From the NCBI GenBank assembly GCA_024742485.1, contig JANSYK010000001.1, positions 1,364,001 to 1,428,000 of the forward strand: a stretch of 64,000 bases of DNA. The letters run 5' to 3'. Position 1 is the first letter of the stretch, and each line of letters opens with the position of its first letter. Both the position numbers and the translations under genes were made by a program. The DNA is from Alphaproteobacteria bacterium. Its GTDB lineage: Bacteria; Pseudomonadota; Alphaproteobacteria; Rhizobiales; Rhizobiaceae. Shown here piece by piece: positions 57,209-64,000 of this stretch. A model generated the notes under the pieces. The model was not told the DNA's origin. It ran no database searches and worked only from the letters and a program-made list of their open reading frames with translations.

Positions 57209-59164
57209 ATGCTGCAACCGATCCACCGTCTGATCCTTGAATTGGAACGCTATCAGAAGCGGGTGATCCTCATGTCGGCGGACGGCGCTGTCATGATTCT
57301 TTGCCTTTTTACCGCGATTGCGCTGCGTTATGGAGAGATTGATTTTCCCGACCGGGAAAAACTCACATGGCTTTGGATCGTCCTGCCGGTTTTCGGGGTT
57401 ACCACGTACTGGTTTCTCGGCCTCTACAATATTCTGATACGCGCGATGGAAAGCCGCACCATGCTGATCGTGGCCGCAGGTGCCGCCGTGGTCGCCCTGT
57501 TCATCGCAACAGCCTCCCACATGGATACCGGTTTTCACATACCCCGGTCCGTTCCGCCGATTTTCGGTGTCCTCCTCTTCGTGGCCATCGGCTCATTGCG
57601 CGTCCTTGCCCGTGCCTACTACCAGCACGTTGCCGGCAGTCCGACCAAACGTGAAAACATCATTATCTATGGCGCCGGTGAAGCCGGCACACAACTGGCC
57701 GCGACCATTCAAAGTGGCTCCCATTATCGCCTCGTTGGCTTTCTTGATGACAATCCGAGGCTCAAGGGCAACATGATCCGCGGGTGTCGGGTCTACAGCC
57801 CGGAACGGATTGGCCGGCTGAAACAAAAGCACGATGTCAAACGTATCCTGTTTGCATTGGCAAGCGCCACGCCTGCACAGCGACGCAACATCGTTTCCCG
57901 GCTTGCACCGCATCAGCTGGAATTGCAGACCATACCGCCATTGAATGACCTGTTGGACGGCAAGGCAGCGTTGCAGCAACTGACGGAAATCCGCATTGAC
58001 GATCTGCTCGGCCGCAACCCCGTTGACCCGATCCCGCAGCTATTTGATGACGCCATAAATGGCAAGAATGTGCTCGTTACCGGAGCCGGCGGCTCAATCG
58101 GGTCGGAATTATGCCGGCAGATCCTGTCGGCCCGGCCTGCAAAACTGGTGTTGCTGGAGGTCAGCGAACTGGCCCTCTACAATATCGAAAGCGGATTGAC
58201 CAAACTGCTGGGACCCAATCCGGATGTCGAGACCATCTACGCACTCGGAAGTGTGCTGGACCGTAAAAGGCTGCGGGCGCTGCTTGCCCGACACGCCATC
58301 GACAGTGTGTATCATGCGGCCGCCTACAAGCACGTTCCCATTGTCGAGCACAATCCGTCGCAGGGCGTGAAAAACAATGTTTTCGGCACACAGACGGTCG
58401 CGGAGGAAGCGGCGGCGGCGGGAGTGGCGCGGTTCACCCTGATCTCCACCGACAAGGCGGTGCGGCCTTCCAATGTCATGGGCGCATCGAAGCGACTGGC
58501 CGAACAGGTCATCCAGGATATCCAGGCCACGACCAGGGACACGATTTTCTCCATCGTCCGCTTCGGCAATGTATTGGGTTCGTCCGGCTCGGTCATTCAT
58601 TTGTTCAAGGAGCAAATCCGCAATGGCGGACCGGTTACGGTAACCCACAAGAACGTGACCCGCTATTTCATGACCATCGAGGAAGCCGCGCAGCTGGTCA
58701 TTCAAGCCGGCGCCATGGCCAATGGCGGTGAGGTTTTTGTGCTCGACATGGGTGAGCCGGTCCGGATCCACGACCTGGCCGAATTGATGATACAACTGAG
58801 CGGAAAGACCGTTCGGGACGAAGACAATCCGGACGGCGATATTCCCATTGTCTTCAGCGGATTGCGACCCGGTGAAAAGCTTTATGAGGAGTTGCTGATC
58901 ACCGACGCGGTGGTCGGGACGGAACATACCAAAATCATGCGGGCTGACGAGCGCAACGCCGCCAATTCGGGCAAGATCAGGGAATTGCTCCAACGGCTCG
59001 AAGTCGAGCTGGACCAGGAAGATTCCAGGGCGCTGCGCATGATCCTGCAGGACACGGTCGAAGGCTATGATGCAGATCGCTTCATGCAGCCCATGACCGA
59101 AGACTATCAGGCAACGGTGATCGGCTTTGACCGGTTGCAGGCACAGCGAAAAAAGACAAACTGA
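57209..59164 (+). CDS. Membrane-bound nucleotide-sugar 4,6-dehydratase (CapD/WbpM/PglF-like)
   Basis: Makes a 4-keto-6-deoxy sugar nucleotide, usually from UDP-GlcNAc, for surface glycans. The 651-residue protein has four N-terminal membrane helices, a first Rossmann domain (IIIYGAGEAGTQLAA) and a catalytic SDR domain (VLVTGAGGSIGSELCRQI). The catalytic segment is STDKAVRPSNVMGASKR, with Met in place of the usual Tyr of YxxxK, the hallmark of this dehydratase group. The start is the ATG at 57209 (MLQPIHRLIL), with GAGAA ahead; a GTG one codon earlier is possible. It heads a three-gene glycan cassette. Confidence 0.92.
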   Translation: MLQPIHRLILELERYQKRVILMSADGAVMILCLFTAIALRYGEIDFPDREKLTWLWIVLPVFGVTTYWFLGLYNILIRAMESRTMLIVAAGAAVVALFIATASHMDTGFHIPRSVPPIFGVLLFVAIGSLRVLARAYYQHVAGSPTKRENIIIYGAGEAGTQLAATIQSGSHYRLVGFLDDNPRLKGNMIRGCRVYSPERIGRLKQKHDVKRILFALASATPAQRRNIVSRLAPHQLELQTIPPLNDLLDGKAALQQLTEIRIDDLLGRNPVDPIPQLFDDAINGKNVLVTGAGGSIGSELCRQILSARPAKLVLLEVSELALYNIESGLTKLLGPNPDVETIYALGSVLDRKRLRALLARHAIDSVYHAAAYKHVPIVEHNPSQGVKNNVFGTQTVAEEAAAAGVARFTLISTDKAVRPSNVMGASKRLAEQVIQDIQATTRDTIFSIVRFGNVLGSSGSVIHLFKEQIRNGGPVTVTHKNVTRYFMTIEEAAQLVIQAGAMANGGEVFVLDMGEPVRIHDLAELMIQLSGKTVRDEDNPDGDIPIVFSGLRPGEKLYEELLITDAVVGTEHTKIMRADERNAANSGKIRELLQRLEVELDQEDSRALRMILQDTVEGYDADRFMQPMTEDYQATVIGFDRLQAQRKKTN

Positions 59165-59251
59165 CATTGATCAGTCCGTGGTTCATACAATCTTAGCCCA
59201 TGGACGGCAGTATCTGATGTCTGACAATATTCGACAAAAAGGCCGGATCTC

Positions 59252-60667
59252 ATGATTGTACCCGTGATTGTAAGCGGCGGTGTCGGCTCCCGCCTCTGGC
59301 CAGCCTCCCGCGTCTCCCATCCCAAGCCATTCCTGCAGCTTGAAGACGGCAAGAGCCTGCTGCAAAGCACATTTGTACGGGCGGCAAGCCTCGGCGACGT
59401 AACTGATATCGTCACCATTACCGCGCGCGATTCCTCTTTCAAAACCACCGCGGAATATGAAAAGTGCGAACGGGCAGGCATCACAAACCACCTGTTGCTC
59501 GAACCCATGGGGCGTGACACCGCGGCAGCAACGGCCGCGGCAACGCTTTACGTCGCCGAGACGTTCGGCGCCGATGCCATCATCCTGTTCCTGGCAGCCG
59601 ACCACGTGATCCGCGATGTGGACGCCTTTCGCGCGGCTGTCGAACAGGCTACAGAGCGGGCAGCCAATGGTCAGATCGCAACCTTCGGCATCCGTCCCGA
59701 TCAGCCCGAAACCGGTTATGGCTATATCGAAACCGATGGTGAAAAGGCTGTCCGTTTCGTTGAAAAACCGGACCGCGAAACCGCCGAACACTATCTGCAG
59801 TCCGGCCGGTTTCTGTGGAATTCAGGCATGTTCTGCTTTGCTGCCGGAACCATGATCGATGCCATGGAGCAGTACTGCCCGGACATTCTGTCGGCCACCC
59901 GCGAGAGCCTGAAAAATGCAAGCCGTCAGGAGATTGAAGCAGGCCATCTCGAAACCACCCTCGATGCAGACAGTTTTGCCAAAGTGCCGAAGATTTCGAT
60001 CGACTATGCGGTGATGGAAAAGGTCCCCAACCTTTCGGTCATTCCCGCGGACATCGGCTGGAGCGATGTCGGCACCTGGTCGTCCCTGTCGGAAAGCTAT
60101 GCAACGGATGAAAACGGCAACGCGGTGGTGGGCGACGGTGCGCTTGTCGATGCGAAGAATTGCTTTGTCAGTGCGCAGGACCGTCTGATCGGCGTTGTCG
60201 GCGTTGACGACATCGCCGTGATCGACACGCGTGACGCAACGCTTGTTGTGGCCAAGAACAAGGCGCAGGGTGTCAAGGCGCTCTATGAAAAACTGAGGGA
60301 TGATGATCACGGGGCCCATGCCAGTTTTCCCACCGGCTACCGGCCCTGGGGCTCCTACACCATTTTGGACGAGGGCGCCGGATACAAGGTCAAACGCATC
60401 GAGGTGCGGCCGGGCGGCTGCCTCAGTCTGCAATCGCACAAGCACCGGTCGGAACACTGGACAGTCGTTCAAGGCGTCGCCCATATCGTCAATGGCGACG
60501 ATCACCTTGTGCTCAAGCCCAATGAATCGACCTATATCGAGCGCGGTCATGTGCACCGGATGGAAAACCGCGGCAGCGAGCCCATGACACTGATCGAGGT
60601 CCAGACGGGCAGTTATCTGGGCGAGGATGACATCGTTCGCTACGAAGACATCTACGGACGGTCCTGA
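59252..60667 (+). CDS. manC: Mannose-1-phosphate guanylyltransferase / mannose-6-phosphate isomerase
   Basis: Bifunctional type II enzyme producing GDP-mannose for polysaccharides. The 471 residues hold the N-terminal pyrophosphorylase domain with GGVGSRLWPASR (a GGxGxRLWP variant), FLAADHVI and FVEKPDRE, and the C-terminal cupin isomerase domain with RPWGSYTILDEG, QSHKHRSEHWTVV and YIERGHVHRMEN. Size and order match ManC/AlgA-type proteins. It lies between the dehydratase and the initiating transferase, with only 3 bases before the latter. Confidence 0.95.
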   Translation: MIVPVIVSGGVGSRLWPASRVSHPKPFLQLEDGKSLLQSTFVRAASLGDVTDIVTITARDSSFKTTAEYEKCERAGITNHLLLEPMGRDTAAATAAATLYVAETFGADAIILFLAADHVIRDVDAFRAAVEQATERAANGQIATFGIRPDQPETGYGYIETDGEKAVRFVEKPDRETAEHYLQSGRFLWNSGMFCFAAGTMIDAMEQYCPDILSATRESLKNASRQEIEAGHLETTLDADSFAKVPKISIDYAVMEKVPNLSVIPADIGWSDVGTWSSLSESYATDENGNAVVGDGALVDAKNCFVSAQDRLIGVVGVDDIAVIDTRDATLVVAKNKAQGVKALYEKLRDDDHGAHASFPTGYRPWGSYTILDEGAGYKVKRIEVRPGGCLSLQSHKHRSEHWTVVQGVAHIVNGDDHLVLKPNESTYIERGHVHRMENRGSEPMTLIEVQTGSYLGEDDIVRYEDIYGRS

Positions 60668-60670
60668 GGG

Positions 60671-61219
60671 TTGAAGAGACTGGTTGATATTGCCATTTCG
60701 GCAGCAGGGCTGATCGTCGCCCTGCCGGTCATTGCTGTCATCGCCATCATCATTCGACTGGAAACGCCGGGTAATCCATTTTTCGGGCAGACGCGCCTCG
60801 GCCGCAACGAACACCCCTTTACCATCTGGAAATTGCGGTCCATGCACCAGGGAACGCCGGCGCTCGGCACCCATGAAGTTGCCGTTTCGGCACTGACCCG
60901 CACCGGCCACTTTATCCGCCGGACGAAACTGGATGAATTGCCCCAGCTCATCAATATTCTTCGCGGTCACATGAGCCTGGTCGGTCCGCGGCCATGCCTG
61001 CCCAACCAGGACGAGGTAATTGCCGAGCGGCGCAAGAAAAATGTCTTCGAAGCAAGGCCCGGCGTCACCGGGCTGGCGCAAATTCGCGGCATCGACATGT
61101 CAATGCCGGTGGAACTGGCCGCATGCGACCGGGCTTATCTCGACACCCAGTCGTTTGGTCTCGATCTGTCTATCTGCATTCAGACCGTTACCGGTGCAAC
61201 GAACCGGCCAGGCCGCTGA
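60671..61219 (+). CDS. Initiating sugar transferase (bacterial sugar transferase family, small PGT)
   Basis: Transfers a sugar 1-phosphate to undecaprenyl phosphate, the first membrane step of capsule or exopolysaccharide units. The 182-residue protein is the minimal, single re-entrant helix type (PglC-like): membrane helix DIAISAAGLIVALPVIAV, FGQTRLGRNEHPFTIWKLRSM, the catalytic Asp-Glu pair in KLDELPQLINIL, MSLVGPRP and RPGVTGLAQIRG. The start is a TTG at 60671, 3 bases after manC, with GGACGG ahead. No glycosyltransferase follows in the window. Confidence 0.92.
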   Translation: MKRLVDIAISAAGLIVALPVIAVIAIIIRLETPGNPFFGQTRLGRNEHPFTIWKLRSMHQGTPALGTHEVAVSALTRTGHFIRRTKLDELPQLINILRGHMSLVGPRPCLPNQDEVIAERRKKNVFEARPGVTGLAQIRGIDMSMPVELAACDRAYLDTQSFGLDLSICIQTVTGATNRPGR

Positions 61220-61223
61220 TATC

Positions 61224-61266
61224 ATTCAGGCTTTGACGGAATCGGCAAAACCTGAATTGCTTTAGT
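61224..61266. repeat. Dispersed repeat, copy 5 (first module only)
   Basis: ATTCAGGCTTTG, ACGGAATCGG and CAAAACCTGAATTGC form the first hairpin; the second module is missing. It lies 5 bases after the sugar transferase stop and may terminate that transcript. The remaining 190 bp up to cysD are AT-rich and probably hold its promoter; nothing else was recognised there. Confidence 0.75.
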
Positions 61267-61455
61267 GAATGGCATTCCCTGTTATTTTACAGTTGGTTAA
61301 GGCGACAAAACTGGCAAAAGACCCAACACGGCACTGCTGACGCACGGAATTGTCGTAAAAAACATTCCTGCTCAAAAAACTACACGCTTTACATTCAACT
61401 CACATCATGATTTATCAAAGCAAGTTCCTTTTTGTTTATTGCGACAAGGCTTGAT

Positions 61456-62943
61456 GTGACCATACTTCCTGCTGCTGCCCTGAAAAACCGGGTGGGACCG
61501 GATAACCATTCCCATCCCTGGACAATCGAGTCGCTCCACGCTCTGGTGGATGGTGACGGAACGGAGACGGCCCGACGCACGATCGAACGGGCAGTCTCGA
61601 AACAAGGGCTCCTGCCTCCCACGCTCGCCATTGCGGATATCCGCGACGAATGGGACCGGGCTCCAAGGCGCTGGGCAACCGAACATCTCCTGGCGCAAGC
61701 CAGGAAGGAACGGCTTGTCTCCCTGTTTGTTCAACAGCACGATACCGCCGATGGCATCCACCTGATCGCCGCCAATGATGGCAGACAGGCCCGCCGGTGG
61801 GTGTTCCTGACGTCCGCCGAGCCCGACGACACGGAACTCGCCAATGCGTTGCAGACGGTGTGCAGCGAAACCGGCGGCACCCCTCTCCTGTGGCCGCACG
61901 GCAAACTGTGCCGACGGGTAAGAGCGCTGGTCGACAGCGATCAACGCATCGCCCCCGATCTGGCAACCGCGCTGGCTGTCTACCATCCGGTCTACAGGCC
62001 GACCGGTTCGGCCGCAGCAAACGCAACAAGCAGGGCCGCCACACCGGGCCTCTCCCATCTCGACCGGCTGGAGGCGGAAAGCATCCATATCCTGCGAGAG
62101 GTTGCCGCAACCGCCGATAATCCGGTGATGCTCTATTCGGTGGGCAAGGACAGCGCCGTCATGTTGCATCTGGCCAGAAAGGCCTTCCATCCGGCCCCGC
62201 CGCCCTTCCCTCTCCTGCATATCGACACCGGGTGGAAATTCCAGGAGATGATCCAGTTCCGGGACACCATGGCGGCCGAGGCCGGCATGACGCTTCTGAC
62301 CCACACCAATCCGGAGGGCCTGGCAAAGGGCATCAACCCGATCGACCATGGCAGCGCCGTTCACACCGACATCATGAAAACCCAGGCACTTAAACAGGCC
62401 CTTGATGAGGGACAATATGATGTTGCCTTTGGCGGCGCCCGCCGCGACGAGGAAAAAAGCCGGGCAAAGGAGCGCATCTTCTCGTTCCGTACCGGCACCC
62501 ATCGCTGGGACCCGAAGAACCAGCGCCCCGAATTGTGGAATCTCTACAACACCGAAATCAGCAAGGGCGAGAGTATCCGCGTCTTCCCGATTTCCAACTG
62601 GACCGAGCTGGATGTCTGGCAATATATCCACCGCGAAGCGATCCCCATCGTGCCGCTCTATTTTGCCGCAAGGCGGCCCTTTGTGCGCCGCGACGGCATG
62701 ATCATCATGCTTGATGACGACCGGCTGGAGCCGCTGGATGGCGAATCCGTGGAATTCAAGAGGATCCGTTTTCGCACCCTCGGTTGTTATCCCCTGACCG
62801 GCGGCTTTGAATCCGAAGCCGATGATCTCGACACGGTCATTCTTGAACTGCTGAAGGCCCGCAACAGCGAAAGGCTGGGTCGCGCAATCGATACGGATAG
62901 CGCCGCATCGATGGAGAAGAAAAAGCAGGAAGGGTATTTTTGA
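61456..62943 (+). CDS. cysD: Sulfate adenylyltransferase subunit 2 (CysD) with a novel N-terminal domain
   Basis: CysD and CysN activate sulfate to APS. The C-terminal 297 residues are a normal CysD, beginning [15 protein letters not shown], with the PP-loop [27 protein letters not shown] and [11 protein letters not shown]. In front of it lies an extra domain of about 198 residues that I do not recognise (for example [43 protein letters not shown]). No ATG, GTG or TTG lies close before the CysD core in frame, so the extension is translated with it. The GTG at 61456 is chosen because AAGG lies 6 bases upstream; a TTG at 61432 is the alternative. The stop overlaps cysN by one base. Confidence 0.88.
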   Translation: MTILPAAALKNRVGPDNHSHPWTIESLHALVDGDGTETARRTIERAVSKQGLLPPTLAIADIRDEWDRAPRRWATEHLLAQARKERLVSLFVQQHDTADGIHLIAANDGRQARRWVFLTSAEPDDTELANALQTVCSETGGTPLLWPHGKLCRRVRALVDSDQRIAPDLATALAVYHPVYRPTGSAAANATSRAATPGLSHLDRLEAESIHILREVAATADNPVMLYSVGKDSAVMLHLARKAFHPAPPPFPLLHIDTGWKFQEMIQFRDTMAAEAGMTLLTHTNPEGLAKGINPIDHGSAVHTDIMKTQALKQALDEGQYDVAFGGARRDEEKSRAKERIFSFRTGTHRWDPKNQRPELWNLYNTEISKGESIRVFPISNWTELDVWQYIHREAIPIVPLYFAARRPFVRRDGMIIMLDDDRLEPLDGESVEFKRIRFRTLGCYPLTGGFESEADDLDTVILELLKARNSERLGRAIDTDSAASMEKKKQEGYF

Positions 62944-64000
62944 TGACCGCGCAACAGGAAATCGAAACCTATCTGGAAACCCAGGCCGGCCTGGAAACCC
63001 TTCGCTTCATTACCTGCGGCAGTGTCGATGACGGCAAGTCGACCCTGATCGGGCGCATGCTCTTTGAATCGCAGATGATTCTTGACGATCAGCTTTCCGA
63101 GCTGGAACGCACCTCGTCAAAAATCGGCACACAAGGCGAGGACATCGATTTCGCGCTGTTGGTCGATGGCCTCAGCGCCGAACGCGAACAGGGCATCACC
63201 ATCGATGTCGCCTATCGTTATTTTGCCACCGACCAGCGCAAGTTCATCGTCGCCGACACGCCCGGCCACGCACAATACACCCGCAACATGGTGACCGGTG
63301 CTTCGACCGCCGATGTGGCCGTAATCCTGATCGACGCCCGCAAGGGACTGCTGGAGCAGACCCGTCGCCACTCCTTCATTGTGTCCCTTCTGGGCATTCG
63401 CCATGTGGTTCTGGCCGTCAACAAGATGGACCTGATCGGCTTCGACCAGGCCGTGTTCGACCAGATCGTTTCCGATTATGAAGAATTGAGCCGACGGTTC
63501 GCCTTCGAAACGGTCACCGCGATCCCGCTCTCGGCCCTCAAGGGCGACAATGTGGTCAGCCGCTCGGCCGAGACCGCCTGGTATCACGGCCCGACCCTGC
63601 TGGGCTTTCTCGGCGCGGTGGAAACCCGCAAGGCGCTGGTCGGTCATGCCTTCCGCATGCCGGTTCAATGGGTCAACCGGCCCGATCTCGATTTCCGCGG
63701 CTATGCCGGCACCATTGTCGCCGGCACCATCGCGCCCGGCGACGAAATACGCATCCTGCCCTCGGGAGAGATTGCGTCGGTGGAGAAAATCATCCTTGGA
63801 GAGGCGGAACTTGCGACCGCCGAAGCCGACCAGTCCGTCACGCTGACGCTCGACCGTGAGGTGGACATTTCGCGCGGCGATGTGCTGGTGGCCGCCAAGG
63901 ACCCCTGCGAGACCTCCGACCAGTTCGAGGCCAAGCTCGTCTGGATGGCGAAGGATACCGGCTATATCGGCCGCACCTATGCGCTCAAAACCGCCGCCGG
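62943..64000 (+). CDS. cysN: Sulfate adenylyltransferase subunit 1 (CysN or CysNC), N-terminal part
   Basis: GTPase subunit that drives APS synthesis. The ATG at 62943 shares one base with the cysD stop (TGATG). The 352 visible codons show the P-loop GSVDDGKST, the switch motif EREQGITIDVAYRYF, DTPGHAQYTRNM, NKMD and the following beta-barrel domain. The gene runs off the window edge, so it cannot be said whether an APS kinase domain (CysC) is fused at the C-terminus, as in NodQ/CysNC. Together with cysD it may feed sulfate activation for assimilation or for polysaccharide sulfation. Confidence 0.95.
   Translation, partial: MTAQQEIETYLETQAGLETLRFITCGSVDDGKSTLIGRMLFESQMILDDQLSELERTSSKIGTQGEDIDFALLVDGLSAEREQGITIDVAYRYFATDQRKFIVADTPGHAQYTRNMVTGASTADVAVILIDARKGLLEQTRRHSFIVSLLGIRHVVLAVNKMDLIGFDQAVFDQIVSDYEELSRRFAFETVTAIPLSALKGDNVVSRSAETAWYHGPTLLGFLGAVETRKALVGHAFRMPVQWVNRPDLDFRGYAGTIVAGTIAPGDEIRILPSGEIASVEKIILGEAELATAEADQSVTLTLDREVDISRGDVLVAAKDPCETSDQFEAKLVWMAKDTGYIGRTYALKTAA

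Noticed and set aside
59822-61081. Minus-strand open frame of 419 codons over manC and the sugar transferase
   Set aside because: Antisense to two clearly recognised genes.
61405-62631. Minus-strand open frame of 408 codons over cysD
   Set aside because: Antisense to the CysD core and its extension. It was considered because the extension is unknown, but the plus frame continues without a break into a certain CysD and the minus product shows no domain.

Overview
This window is chromosomal DNA of an alphaproteobacterium, most likely of the order Hyphomicrobiales (Rhizobiales). The main reasons are the order of the cell-wall and division cluster (mraZ to ftsZ, followed by lpxC, bamD, recN and ligA), the long linker and EIPAFLRRQ tail of FtsZ, a meso-diaminopimelate-type MurE, a type A RNase P RNA, and CtrA-like TTAA-N7-TTAA boxes. 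Family and genus cannot be fixed from the sequence. No phage, insertion sequence, CRISPR array or tRNA was seen. Layout: 1-3.6 kb holds the end of prmA, a 57-residue DUF1127-like small protein, an aminopeptidase P and an AzlCD amino-acid exporter. 3.7-31.4 kb is one long minus-strand block, read from right to left: mraZ, rsmH, ftsL, ftsI, a fused murE-murF, mraY, murD, ftsW, murG, murC, murB, then three unrelated genes (GGDEF diguanylate cyclase, DUF3096 membrane peptide, anchored hypothetical protein), then ddlB, ftsQ, ftsA, ftsZ, lpxC, bamD, recN, ligA. Many of these genes overlap by 4 bp and are probably translationally coupled. The front of the block carries four TGGG boxes with exact 10-bp spacing (probable MraZ operator) and a CtrA-like box. 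rnpB, also on the minus strand, lies just upstream. 32.2-39.0 kb is rich in peptidoglycan-degrading enzymes: an M19 dipeptidase, an SLT transglycosylase, an N-acetylmuramoyl-alanine amidase next to a TerB/J-domain protein, a GH25 lysozyme and an MltB-type transglycosylase. 39.1-47.4 kb holds general metabolism and transport: a CPA2 antiporter, an EamA transporter, a 25-residue membrane peptide, metF with a SahR-like ArsR/methyltransferase regulator and its palindromic operator, a MOSC protein, an SDR and EttA. 47.7-49.8 kb is the least explained stretch: a secreted peptide with 11 cysteines in CGA repeats, an uncharacterised HGHFH protein and a lipase-like hydrolase, with strong RNA hairpins between them. 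49.9-57.0 kb holds TerC, a type III CoA-transferase, a DUF442 phosphatase-like protein, glpD-glpK and a YeeE/YedE sulfur transporter. 57.2-64.0 kb starts a surface-glycan cassette (4,6-dehydratase, ManC-type enzyme, initiating sugar transferase) followed by cysD and cysN; here CysD carries an extra N-terminal domain of about 198 residues. A two-hairpin dispersed repeat occurs five times, always between genes. The items most worth following up are the Cys-rich peptide locus, the extended CysD, the MurE-MurF fusion and the c-di-GMP gene inside the division cluster. All calls come from reading the sequence and from memory of protein families; no database search was run.
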